A stretch of DNA of 64,000 nucleotides from Chitinophaga ginsengisegetis (GTDB lineage Bacteria > Bacteroidota > Bacteroidia > Chitinophagales > Chitinophagaceae), in contig NZ_FUZZ01000005.1 of assembly GCF_900168065.1 (NCBI RefSeq), positions 496,001-560,000 of the forward strand. The letters are read 5' to 3'. The notes beneath the pieces are model-generated. The model saw only the letters and a program-made list of their open reading frames with translations. It did no database searches and had not been told where the DNA came from. Positions 19,206-27,536 of this stretch are shown here, in pieces (position 1 is the first letter of the stretch; the number at the start of each line of letters is the position of its first letter). The position numbers and the translations under genes were made by a program.

Positions 19206-19243
19206 TTTGTTTAAAGCGTCAAAGTACTTTGTTTAAAACGTCA
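19206..19243. promoter_or_regulatory. Direct-repeat operator, probable AraC-family site
   Basis: Two 16-bp direct repeats, TTTGTTTAAAGCGTCA (19206-19221) and TTTGTTTAAAACGTCA (19228-19243), differ at one base and start 22 bp apart, two helical turns. They lie 21-59 bp upstream of the SDR -7 box. This spacing and orientation fit AraC-type activator binding. Confidence 0.6.
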
Positions 19244-19437
19244 TTTCCCGAATATCAGTATAAGTACACAATTGCCCAGATCCCGGTGATAACAGGAGGC
19301 GTAAAAAACAGGAAGCTGATGGCCATCCAAACGAATGGGTTTCTATTGTTGCAGCGTATTGATAAGAAAGGATTCCATTGGCAGTAATATAACTTTTTGC
19401 GAAATTAGTTCAAATCAATCTTTTCCTATATTGCAGT

Positions 19438-19629
19438 ATGAAAATATTGTTGATAGCCCTAACGTTAACCGGTTTCTGCAGCTGCTACAATAGTACGGAA
19501 AGCTATGATGAAAGCCGCGAACTGGTACCCAATCCTGAAGGATATCAGAAAGATACAGTTATTCAGTCACCAGTAGACTCCGTTCAGCTGATGGATACTG
19601 TTGGTATGAAGACGCAGGCCGTCCAATAA
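19438..19629 (+). CDS. Small predicted lipoprotein
   Basis: 63 residues. The N-terminus is a lipoprotein signal (MKILLIALTLTGFCSC) with the lipobox ending at Cys14 or Cys16. The short acidic mature part (ESYDESRELVPNPEGYQKDT) has no recognised domain. The start follows an AT-rich stretch and no other frame covers it, so it is probably a real gene, but its function is unknown. Confidence 0.5.
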   Translation: MKILLIALTLTGFCSCYNSTESYDESRELVPNPEGYQKDTVIQSPVDSVQLMDTVGMKTQAVQ

Positions 19630-19678
19630 CTATCGGAGAAACGATTTTTTAAGTATTGAATCCATTAATATTTTAAAT

Positions 19679-20434
19679 ATGACCGAGAAACCCATTTTTT
19701 ATTCCGAATCAGATAACCCGGAAATGATTAAAGCCTTTCATAAAGCCCAGGAAACGTTCAGGTATTTCTGGAGAGAGCTTTCCTGGGAGTATCGCAGAAT
19801 TGTTCCTGCATTGGATCTGGCTTGCGTAAAAATAGCCTTCATGCAAAATGTTGCACATCAAACAACTCCTGCGGTAGAGCATATGTGGATTAATGAAGTG
19901 GAATTTGATGGAGATATGATTAGTGGTGTGCTCATAAATGATCCAACAGAGCTGACAAATATTAAGAATGGCGACTTTGTTGAAGTACCACTAAGCCAGG
20001 TCAGTGACTGGTTATTTAGCAGCCAGGGAGACACCTATGGAGGATTTACCATACAGCAGTTGAGGTCCACTATGGGGGAGGCGGAACGTAAGGAACATGA
20101 TGAGGCCTGGGGATTGAATTTTGGGGACTACCATAATATTCAGCTCGTTTATGGACAAAAGGAATACCCGGAGCATCTTATTGATCACCCTATGAGTATT
20201 AATATGAAGGATAGCCTGATAAAATTTCTACAAGAACATCCGGATGAAATAACTAATCAGAACGAAGCCGGGTATACGCTTTTACACAGGGAAACAATAT
20301 CAGGCAACAGGAGTTCCGTTGAAATTTTGTTGCAGCTGGGTGCGGATAAAGCTATTAAAACCGGTAATGGAAAAACAGCATTGGATTTTGCAAAGCAGGT
20401 AGGTTGGGAACACCTGGTGCCATTGCTTCAGTAA
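19679..20434 (+). CDS. DUF2314 domain protein with C-terminal ankyrin repeats
   Basis: 251 residues, no signal peptide. Residues 1-155 match the DUF2314 pattern (MIKAFHKAQETFRYFWRELS, VEHMWINEVEFDGDMISGVL, GDFVEVPLSQVSDW). Residues of about 180-250 form roughly two ankyrin repeats (NEAGYTLLHRETISGNRSSV, GNGKTALDFAKQVGWEHLV). DUF2314 proteins are often found near toxin-immunity and other variable loci, without known activity. Another ankyrin protein follows after 18 bp, so the two are probably co-transcribed. Confidence 0.78.
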   Translation: MTEKPIFYSESDNPEMIKAFHKAQETFRYFWRELSWEYRRIVPALDLACVKIAFMQNVAHQTTPAVEHMWINEVEFDGDMISGVLINDPTELTNIKNGDFVEVPLSQVSDWLFSSQGDTYGGFTIQQLRSTMGEAERKEHDEAWGLNFGDYHNIQLVYGQKEYPEHLIDHPMSINMKDSLIKFLQEHPDEITNQNEAGYTLLHRETISGNRSSVEILLQLGADKAIKTGNGKTALDFAKQVGWEHLVPLLQ

Positions 20435-20452
20435 CTTTATTTTTAAACTATC

Positions 20453-21085
20453 ATGAAAGAACTGATCACCAACAAAGATTATGAGGGAATCAAAAGGGCG
20501 CTTACTGAAAACCCTTCACTGGCCAATGAAGGGATTCCTTTTGATGAAAAGAACACTACTAAGGCACATCCGCTGCACCGGATCTGTGATGGCGTATTTG
20601 CCCATACCTATACTGATAAAGAAGCGGTGGAAATGGCCCGGATATTTTTAGCGCATGGGGCAAATGTTAACGGCTATGAATTAACTGATGGACAGGATAC
20701 GCCGCTGACTGCAGCTGCCAGTTTGCATGCGGAGGAGACAGGCATTTTGTATATAGAAAACGGCGCCGCTATTGATCATGCAGGCTGTCATGGTGGAACC
20801 GCTTTGCATTGGGCTGCCTGGGTGGGAAGTGACAAGCTGGTGGAAAGACTGATCCGGGAAAAAGCAGACATTCATAAACGATGTGTTGCCTTTAAAGGTA
20901 CCCCGCTTTTATGGGCCGTTCATGGGCTCAAATACGGCGGCGCAGAAAACAGGCGTCACCAGGTTGAGTGCGTGCGGCTGCTGCTGGCCGCTGGCGCCGA
21001 TAAAACGGTTCCAAATATAGACGGTACCACTCCATTGGAGTTTCTTGATGAAACAGATACGGAGTTAATCGACCTGTTAAAATAG
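20453..21085 (+). CDS. Ankyrin-repeat protein
   Basis: 210 residues of four to five ankyrin repeats, with motifs such as ARIFLAHGANVNGYELTDG, GTALHWAAWVGSDKLVERL, GTPLLWAVHG and CVRLLLAAGADKTVPNIDG followed by TTPLEFLDETD. It is cytoplasmic with no enzyme domain. It should act by protein-protein contact. It lies 18 bp after the DUF2314/ankyrin gene. Confidence 0.85.
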   Translation: MKELITNKDYEGIKRALTENPSLANEGIPFDEKNTTKAHPLHRICDGVFAHTYTDKEAVEMARIFLAHGANVNGYELTDGQDTPLTAAASLHAEETGILYIENGAAIDHAGCHGGTALHWAAWVGSDKLVERLIREKADIHKRCVAFKGTPLLWAVHGLKYGGAENRRHQVECVRLLLAAGADKTVPNIDGTTPLEFLDETDTELIDLLK

Positions 21086-21092
21086 CGGGGGC

Positions 21093-21902
21093 TTATTTCT
21101 GCCCGATTCCTGCAAGCGCGCTTAATTCAAATTCAAAAGCGCCTGGTCCGAATCGTTGAATAAGTTGTTGCTCCAGTTCATTGGCCACGCGATCATAGTC
21201 CGCCGGGGCTTTTTCTTTTACCTGTCTGCCCAGGGGATGCTGATGAAAATAACTGGTTACAATATGTTTGGGTGAGTTGGCATGTCCTTTAAACTTCAGG
21301 TACACTGCTTTATGATGGGCAAATCCGGCCTGTTTAAGATAGGCGTTTAACAGGTTGGGATCATGTAATGCGAACGGCGTATGGAAGCGGCTTGTATCCT
21401 CTCCTTCAAACAGGGGGATTATTATTTCGTCGATCAGCAGTTTAAATAATCCCATGCTGGCCGTATGATCCCAGGTGGTGAACACAAAATGACCGCCTGG
21501 TTTCAGCACACGGTACGCTTCATTTACACAGCCTTGCTTATCCGGCAGGAACATTAACCCGAACTGGTTTACTATCATGTCGAACGAGTGATCCGCGAAG
21601 GGTAATGCCTGCGCATCGGCCAATTGAAACGTTATAGCAGAATGCCCCAATTGCTGTTGTGCCAGTTCCAGCATATCAGGGTTAATATCTGTAGCAGTAA
21701 TACTGGTAGATGCAGGGAAGCTCTCCCGGAGATGTTTGGTGAGCCTGCCGGTGCCGGATGCTATTTCCAGGATAGATTGTGCCGGAAGCGTAACAATATG
21801 TGGCAGCAACGCTTTGGCCGATGGTTCAAAGATGAGGGGACCCAGGTGTTCTTCATAGTTGGAGGCGTCGTTGCCTGTAATTTTATATACTTCTTTATTC
21901 AT
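21093..21902 (-). CDS. Class I SAM-dependent methyltransferase
   Basis: 269 residues. Motif I is ILEIASGTGRLTKHLRESFP, motif II follows as ITATDINPDMLELAQ, and the later FDMIVNQFGLMFLPD plus VLKPGGHFVFTTWDHT are typical of Methyltransf_11/25 enzymes. The substrate is unknown; UbiE/COQ5-like small-molecule methylation is the nearest pattern. It is convergent with the ankyrin gene, with only 7 bp between the stops. A 10-bp palindrome (ATCATATGAT, 21928-21937) lies just upstream of its start. Confidence 0.88.
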   Translation of the reverse strand: MNKEVYKITGNDASNYEEHLGPLIFEPSAKALLPHIVTLPAQSILEIASGTGRLTKHLRESFPASTSITATDINPDMLELAQQQLGHSAITFQLADAQALPFADHSFDMIVNQFGLMFLPDKQGCVNEAYRVLKPGGHFVFTTWDHTASMGLFKLLIDEIIIPLFEGEDTSRFHTPFALHDPNLLNAYLKQAGFAHHKAVYLKFKGHANSPKHIVTSYFHQHPLGRQVKEKAPADYDRVANELEQQLIQRFGPGAFEFELSALAGIGQK

Positions 21903-22056
21903 GATTTTTATTTTAAAAGATCAGGGTATCATATGATGGGTATCCGGCCGGAAACGGGTTGCGAATAAAAATAGCTGATTTTTTGATAAACTGCTTTAAA
22001 CACTTTTTTCTTACTTTTACCTCCTTACCTAGCTACAGAAGGAGATCGCAGCCAAC

Positions 22057-22629
22057 ATTTACATAGAGCACGAAGCCGTATATCTTCGGCGTATCGCCAA
22101 TGGTGACCACCTGGCGTTTGAAGTGGTGTTCCGTTATTACCGCGACAAAGTATTCAACATTGCTTATAAGCTCACCGGCTCCCGTGAAATGGCGGACGAT
22201 ATTGTGCAGGACATCTTTTTACAAGTTTGGCTGAAACGAAGCATCATGGCCGATGTACAGCATTTCAAGGCTTACCTGTTCACGCTCTCCCGGAATTATA
22301 TTGCCCGCTATATAAAGCGCAATGCCCGTCTTATTTTTACCCAGGCATCCGAAAACGATGGCGTACCTGAGGAGGCCGCCGACCGGTTGCTTCAGGAAAA
22401 AGAGTACGCGGGCATCCTGCAACAGGCCATTGCCAGGCTCCCGGCCCAACAGGCCGAAGTATACCGCCTCAGTAAACAGGAAGGACTGAAAAGGGAAGAA
22501 GTAGCCGGCATCATGGGCATTTCCCCTGAAACGGTTAAAGCGCACCTGGCGCTGGCTATGCGCAGCATCAGGGCTTATTGCATGATGCGTCTTGGTATTC
22601 CCGTATTGGTATACCTGCTTATTTCATAA
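22057..22629 (+). CDS. ECF-type RNA polymerase sigma factor, start codon unclear
   Basis: The product has sigma region 2 (VVFRYYRDKVFNIAYKLTGS, then MADDIVQDIFLQVWLKR) and region 4 (LKREEVAGIMGISPETVKAH), then a hydrophobic end (LGIPVLVYLLIS). The first ATG/GTG/TTG in frame is GTG 22123, but the codons before it read YIEHEAVYLRRIANGDHLAFE, the normal N-terminal helix of ECF sigmas. The frame is open only back to a TAG at 22030 and holds no ATG, GTG or TTG there. An AAGGAG lies at 22039-22044, so ATT 22057 is offered as a possible start; a mutated start is the alternative. A FecR gene follows after 80 bp. Confidence 0.85.
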   Translation: MYIEHEAVYLRRIANGDHLAFEVVFRYYRDKVFNIAYKLTGSREMADDIVQDIFLQVWLKRSIMADVQHFKAYLFTLSRNYIARYIKRNARLIFTQASENDGVPEEAADRLLQEKEYAGILQQAIARLPAQQAEVYRLSKQEGLKREEVAGIMGISPETVKAHLALAMRSIRAYCMMRLGIPVLVYLLIS

Positions 22630-22709
22630 ATTTTTTTCAGGGACTATACCCCCATCTTTCTTTTTCCGGCCTCTCATATAACAGAGGCACTAACGCTGCT
22701 CCTTTTTAT

Positions 22710-23882
22710 ATGAATGAAACCAGGTTATCATATCTGTTTAAAAAATTATTAGATCAGTCTTTATCCCCGGCGGAAAAGGAGGAATTGGGCATGCTGATAG
22801 AGCAGCAGCGGGACGATGCACCGCTTGAAGAGCTGATCCAGCAGGCATTGGAAGATGCCCCGGTGGAACACCGGATGGATGACCAGGCTACCCGGCAGGT
22901 GCTGGATGCTATCCGGTTTGCCGACAGTGAACCGGCCTTACACGTTAGCCACAGGCGTAGCTGGCTGCGTACAGCCGCAGCAGCCGCAGTGTTCATAGCA
23001 GTAGCAGCAACCGCTTATTATTACTGGCCGGTGCGTTCCGGCAGAACACCGGTGGTGAAAGTGGAAGATGTACAACCCGGCGGCAATAAAGCACTGCTCA
23101 CACTGGCCGATGGCCGCGTGGTAGCGCTGGACAGCAGCAGCACACAAACCATGCAGCAAGGCGCCGCCTCTATACATAAACAGGGCGGGCAGCTGGTATA
23201 TACTGCTGCCAGGAATAGCAATCAGCCGGAATTTAATACACTCCGCACTCCCCGCGGCGGCCAGTTCAAAGTACAGTTGCCCGATGGCACCAATGTATGG
23301 CTCAATGCAGCCAGTTCACTCAGGTATCCTACGGATTTCAACGGAACGGAACGGCTGGTACAGGTATCCGGCGAGGCTTTTTTTGAAGTGGCAAAAGATG
23401 CGGCCCGGCCATTCAGGGTTGCAGTGAGTAAGCATCATTCCATTATAGTGCTGGGCACACGCTTCAACGTAAAAGCATACAATGACGACGCGATCGCAAA
23501 AACTACTTTGCTCGATGGAGCGGTGAAGGTAACCTTCAGTATGGGGAAGGTACAGGAAGTACAGCTGCAGCCGGGTCAGCAGGCGCAGGTGAGCGCTGCG
23601 GACGAAACCATGCAGCTGGTTAAACAGGTAAACCTGGACCAGGAAATGGCGTGGCGTTCAGACGCTTTTAGTTTTGAAGGACAAACACTGGAAGAGATCA
23701 TGAAACAGATTTCCCGGTGGTACGATATCGATGTGGTTTTCCCCGGCAAAGTACCGGATATATCGTTTGGGGGAGGTATGAGCAGAGAGGTAAATCTGAA
23801 AGAGGTACTCGACTTTCTCCGGGATTCGCGGGTACATTATAAGCTGGAAAGCAATGGCAAAAAACTGATCATCACACAATAG
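22710..23882 (+). CDS. FecR-family anti-sigma factor
   Basis: 390 residues from ATG 22710 (MNETRLSYLFKKLLDQ); the longer frame overlaps the sigma gene. A cytoplasmic N-terminal region binds sigma, one membrane helix follows (AAAAAVFIAVAATAYYYW), and the periplasmic FecR domain contains FNTLRTPRGGQFKVQLPDGT, VWLNAASSLRYP and FEVAKDAARPFRVAV. The C-terminal STN-like end reads FEGQTLEEIMKQISRWYDID. It should transmit a signal from the SusC receptor downstream (24107-27523) to the sigma factor upstream. Confidence 0.93.
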   Translation: MNETRLSYLFKKLLDQSLSPAEKEELGMLIEQQRDDAPLEELIQQALEDAPVEHRMDDQATRQVLDAIRFADSEPALHVSHRRSWLRTAAAAAVFIAVAATAYYYWPVRSGRTPVVKVEDVQPGGNKALLTLADGRVVALDSSSTQTMQQGAASIHKQGGQLVYTAARNSNQPEFNTLRTPRGGQFKVQLPDGTNVWLNAASSLRYPTDFNGTERLVQVSGEAFFEVAKDAARPFRVAVSKHHSIIVLGTRFNVKAYNDDAIAKTTLLDGAVKVTFSMGKVQEVQLQPGQQAQVSAADETMQLVKQVNLDQEMAWRSDAFSFEGQTLEEIMKQISRWYDIDVVFPGKVPDISFGGGMSREVNLKEVLDFLRDSRVHYKLESNGKKLIITQ

Positions 23883-24007
23883 CCTATACTATTATCAATC
23901 AAAAACCAACCAGATACCAACCATTATTTTTTAAAACACTATCAACCAGATCTATGTATGATGAATGCAACGTAGTTAAAAGAATGCTACCGGGGTTCCA
24001 ATAAAAA

Positions 24008-24033
24008 ACGGCGGCGATTGGACCCGCCACCGT
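24008..24033 (+). other. Stem-loop between fecR and susC genes
   Basis: ACGGCGGCG (24008-24016) and CGCCACCGT (24025-24033) pair with one mismatch around an 8-nt loop. It lies 126 bp after the FecR stop and 74 bp before the proposed SusC start, flanked by short A-runs, not a T-run. It may moderate read-through or stabilise the susC transcript. Confidence 0.35.
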
Positions 24034-24106
24034 AAAAGAGATTGGGATGCTGTGTCACAACAATTGGCTTAATCATTATTTACATCAACCCAAACATTGC
24101 AAATCT

Positions 24107-27100
24107 ATGCAAATTAAACCACATTGCTACCAATGTGAGAAGGGGACTACTCATGCCCACAGCGAGGCAATTCCGCCCCTTTTGTACAGGTGCTCAACCA
24201 AAATCGGATGCTCCACTGCAAGGCTTTTCCAAACAGTTCCGGGCCCGGCGAACAAAACAATTGTGAATGCAATGAAGTTAACTTTTGTACTCATGACCGT
24301 TGTCATCCTGAATGTTGCGGCAAAAGGTTACGGTCAGCTGGTTACATTGTCCGGTAAAAACATCCCGGTGGAAAAGGCGTTGAATGCGGTGAGAAAACAA
24401 ACCAACTTTATAGCGGCCTACTCCAGGGAAGTGCTGGCAGCCGCAAAGCCGGTGACCATTGATGTGCGCAATATGCCGCTGGAAGAATTTATGCGTTTGC
24501 TGGTAAAGGACCAGCCGCTGAAATTTAAAATTCAGAACAACACGATCTTCATTACAGAAAACCCGCTTCCTGCTCCCGTGAGCGTAACAACAGCCCCTTA
24601 CATAGCAACGGAAATATCCGGCACGCTGGTACATGCGCAAACCAATCAGCCGCTGGAAGGTGCAACGGTGCATATTGTAGGGCAAAAGATCATCGCAGCC
24701 GCAGATGCCAACGGAAGGTTTTCTATTAAAGCGGAAATAGGGGATGTACTGATGATCACCTTCGTAGGATTTACTACGAAAGAAGTAAAGATCACCAGCA
24801 CCAACGTGGGTATCATTACGCTGGAACCATTTACCAGCAGGCTTTCAGAAGTAGTCATCAATAAAGGTTATTACACCGAGTCACAGCGTTTATCTACCGG
24901 CAGTGTAACAAGGGTAACGTCTAAAATAATTGAGCAGCAACCAGTCACTAATGTATTGCAGGCTTTACAGGGCCGTATGCCCGGCGTATCTGTTGTACAG
25001 AACAATGGTTATCCCGGCGCATCAATCGATGTACAGGTAAGGGGCGTAAACTCCCTGCTGCGCACTTCGCAGCCATTGTATATTGTAGACGGCGTACCGT
25101 TTTTGTCTGATGCCATCAATGCGCAAACAGGGAATGTGCTCAATGGCGCCAACGGGCCTACCAGTCCGTTAAACAGTATCAATCCCGCAGATATCGAAAG
25201 CGTGGAAGTATTGAAGGATGGCGATGCCACCGCTATTTACGGCTCCCGTGGCGCTAATGGTGTAATACTGATCACCACCAAAAAAGGACGCGCCGGTAAA
25301 ACCCGGATCGATATGAACCTGAATACAGGCATGTCGCAGGTGGCGCATTTTGCACCCACCTTGAATACAGAAGAGTTCCTGGCTATCCGCAAACAGGGTT
25401 TTAAAAACTCAAATATTACGCCCACCACTGCGAATGCGCAGGATCTGCTGGTATGGGACCAGCACGCATATACCAATTTCCAGAAGCTGCTGATCGGTAA
25501 CACCGCGAATTTTACAGATGCCAGTGTGAGTGTATCGGGTGGAGACGACAGAACAAACTTCCTGCTGGGTGGCACTTTCCATAAGGAAACCACCGTGTAC
25601 TACCTGGATAAATCTTATAAACGTGGCGCGGCCAACCTGAGTATTAATCACAGCAGTTTCGACAGAAAATTCAAACTCGCTTTTTCTGCGATGTACCTGG
25701 CAGATAATAATACACTGGCGATAGAGGACCTTACAAGCCGTGCGTACCAGTTAGCGCCAAACTTTCCTTTATACAACCCGGATGGCAGCCTGTATTGGTC
25801 CACCGACTTCTTTTCGCAGAATCCCCTCGGCGTGATGATGCGTACCAATCGTAATAAGTCGTCCAACCTGAACAGCAGCCTTAATCTTAGCTATACGCCT
25901 GTGAAAGGGCTGGAGTTTAAAACCCTGCTTGGCTTTGGCCGTTCCGATATGGACCAGGTGCAGCTTACGCCACAGTCGTCGCAGGACCAGGTGAATAGCA
26001 CCAACGCTGCGCGCGCTGCTTTTGTGTATAGTTATACCAATAACTACATTATTGAGCCGCAGGTAAGTTATACCAAAACAATCGGCGCCCACCATTTTTC
26101 CGGCCTGGTGGGCGGCTCCTGGCAATACCGGATGTCGCGGCAGCCATATTATACCATTGCATCGGATTTTACTTCGGATGATTTTATAGAGAACCTTGCA
26201 TCTGCCGCGAGTATCTTTACCCGCTCCAGCTCTACGGATTATAAGTTTGCATCGGTTTTTGCACGTTTGAATTACGTGTACAACGACCGTTACGTGGTCA
26301 ACGGGATCTTCCGGAGAGATGGCTCCTCCCGCTTTGGCCCCAGCAGCCGTTTTGGTAACTTTGGCTCCGTAGGCGCTGCCTGGCTGTTTACAGAAGAGTC
26401 GTTTTTCAAAAATCGACTGAAATGGTTAAGCAGTGGTAAACTGCGCGGCAGCTATGGTATAACCGGTAGCGATAATATTGGCAACTATGCTTATCTCGAT
26501 TCCTACAGCACCACCAGCTACGTATTTAACGGCGTTACGGGCCTGGTGCCTTCACGGATTGCGAACAGCGACTACCGCTGGGAGCAAACGGATAAGCTGG
26601 AAGGGGCGCTGGAACTGGGATTCCTGGACGATAAGCTGCAGTTAACCGCCGCTTATTATAGTAACATCACCAGTAACCAGCTCATTAGCTACACCGTCAG
26701 TACACAGGCCGGCTTCAGCAACTACCAGGCAAACCTGCCGGCAGATGTGCAGAACAAAGGATGGGAAATCTCGTTGAATACGGTGAACCTCCGGAATAAA
26801 TACTTCAGCTGGACATCTAACTTTAATTTCTCTGCCAACAAAAACAAACTGAAAGCATTCCCGAATCTTCAGAAAACTTCCTATTACACCAGTTATGTAG
26901 TAGGTAACCCGGTAAGCAGCGTGTACCTGTATAAATACGCAGGATATGACCCTGCTACTGATCTTCCCATTGTAGCAGATTTAAATAATGATAAAGCCAT
27001 CACCTTTGGCCTGCAGGCAATTGGCAGGGGCGACAGGTATTATGCAGGTACTACTTATCCCGACTTCTTTGGAGGCTTAACCAATACACTCAGTTATAAA

Positions 27101-27523
27101 AACTTTACGCTGGACTTTACCTTCCAGTTTGTAAAACAGAAAGGCCGCAGTCTTGGTTCTGCCATGACTTACCCGCCGGGATTCAGTTATAATTTTTCGA
27201 GAGATGTACTGGAGGATTATCTGGCGGATGGAGGCCCCGGTCAACGGCACATACTGGCTGCCTATAGTGCTGCCGCCAATAATTATTTTGGCTCCGATGC
27301 TACCTGGGTAGACGCCTCTTTTGTAAGGTTGAAGAACCTTTCGTTTTCCTACGATTTTTCACCGTCACTGCTGAAACGTGCGCGGATTAATCAGGCCAGG
27401 CTGTTTATGCAGGCGCAGAACCTCTTTACGCTTACATCCTACAAAGGCTTTGATCCGGAATCAAGAGGTACCTCGCTGCCTCCTTTGCGCACGCTGTCTG
27501 CTGGTTTTAAACTTTCGCTTTAA
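24107..27523 (+). CDS. SusC/RagA-family TonB-dependent transporter with STN domain
   Basis: 1138 residues from ATG 24107; ATG 24272 (MKLTFVLMTVVILNVAAKGYG) is an equally possible start directly at the signal peptide. The order is signal peptide, STN domain (LSGKNIPVEKALNAVRKQTN), CarboxypepD_reg-like domain (EISGTLVHAQTNQPLEGATV), plug (VLQALQGRMPGVSVVQNNGY, then NPADIESVEVLKDGDATAIY with GSRGANGVILIT), and a beta-barrel ending in LSAGFKLSL. The STN domain and the ECF-FecR pair upstream show that it is a signalling transducer as well as a transporter. A SusD gene follows after 13 bp. Confidence 0.95.
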   Translation: MQIKPHCYQCEKGTTHAHSEAIPPLLYRCSTKIGCSTARLFQTVPGPANKTIVNAMKLTFVLMTVVILNVAAKGYGQLVTLSGKNIPVEKALNAVRKQTNFIAAYSREVLAAAKPVTIDVRNMPLEEFMRLLVKDQPLKFKIQNNTIFITENPLPAPVSVTTAPYIATEISGTLVHAQTNQPLEGATVHIVGQKIIAAADANGRFSIKAEIGDVLMITFVGFTTKEVKITSTNVGIITLEPFTSRLSEVVINKGYYTESQRLSTGSVTRVTSKIIEQQPVTNVLQALQGRMPGVSVVQNNGYPGASIDVQVRGVNSLLRTSQPLYIVDGVPFLSDAINAQTGNVLNGANGPTSPLNSINPADIESVEVLKDGDATAIYGSRGANGVILITTKKGRAGKTRIDMNLNTGMSQVAHFAPTLNTEEFLAIRKQGFKNSNITPTTANAQDLLVWDQHAYTNFQKLLIGNTANFTDASVSVSGGDDRTNFLLGGTFHKETTVYYLDKSYKRGAANLSINHSSFDRKFKLAFSAMYLADNNTLAIEDLTSRAYQLAPNFPLYNPDGSLYWSTDFFSQNPLGVMMRTNRNKSSNLNSSLNLSYTPVKGLEFKTLLGFGRSDMDQVQLTPQSSQDQVNSTNAARAAFVYSYTNNYIIEPQVSYTKTIGAHHFSGLVGGSWQYRMSRQPYYTIASDFTSDDFIENLASAASIFTRSSSTDYKFASVFARLNYVYNDRYVVNGIFRRDGSSRFGPSSRFGNFGSVGAAWLFTEESFFKNRLKWLSSGKLRGSYGITGSDNIGNYAYLDSYSTTSYVFNGVTGLVPSRIANSDYRWEQTDKLEGALELGFLDDKLQLTAAYYSNITSNQLISYTVSTQAGFSNYQANLPADVQNKGWEISLNTVNLRNKYFSWTSNFNFSANKNKLKAFPNLQKTSYYTSYVVGNPVSSVYLYKYAGYDPATDLPIVADLNNDKAITFGLQAIGRGDRYYAGTTYPDFFGGLTNTLSYKNFTLDFTFQFVKQKGRSLGSAMTYPPGFSYNFSRDVLEDYLADGGPGQRHILAAYSAAANNYFGSDATWVDASFVRLKNLSFSYDFSPSLLKRARINQARLFMQAQNLFTLTSYKGFDPESRGTSLPPLRTLSAGFKLSL

Positions 27524-27536
27524 AAAGATTGATGAC

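Noticed and set aside
19193..19387. 64-codon plus-strand frame upstream of the small lipoprotein gene
   Set aside because: It runs through the SDR operator repeats, and its composition does not look like a protein. The promoter and operator explain the region better.
24042..24266. 74-codon frame ahead of the second SusC gene
   Set aside because: It overlaps the SusC leader region in another frame, is basic and without any recognisable pattern.
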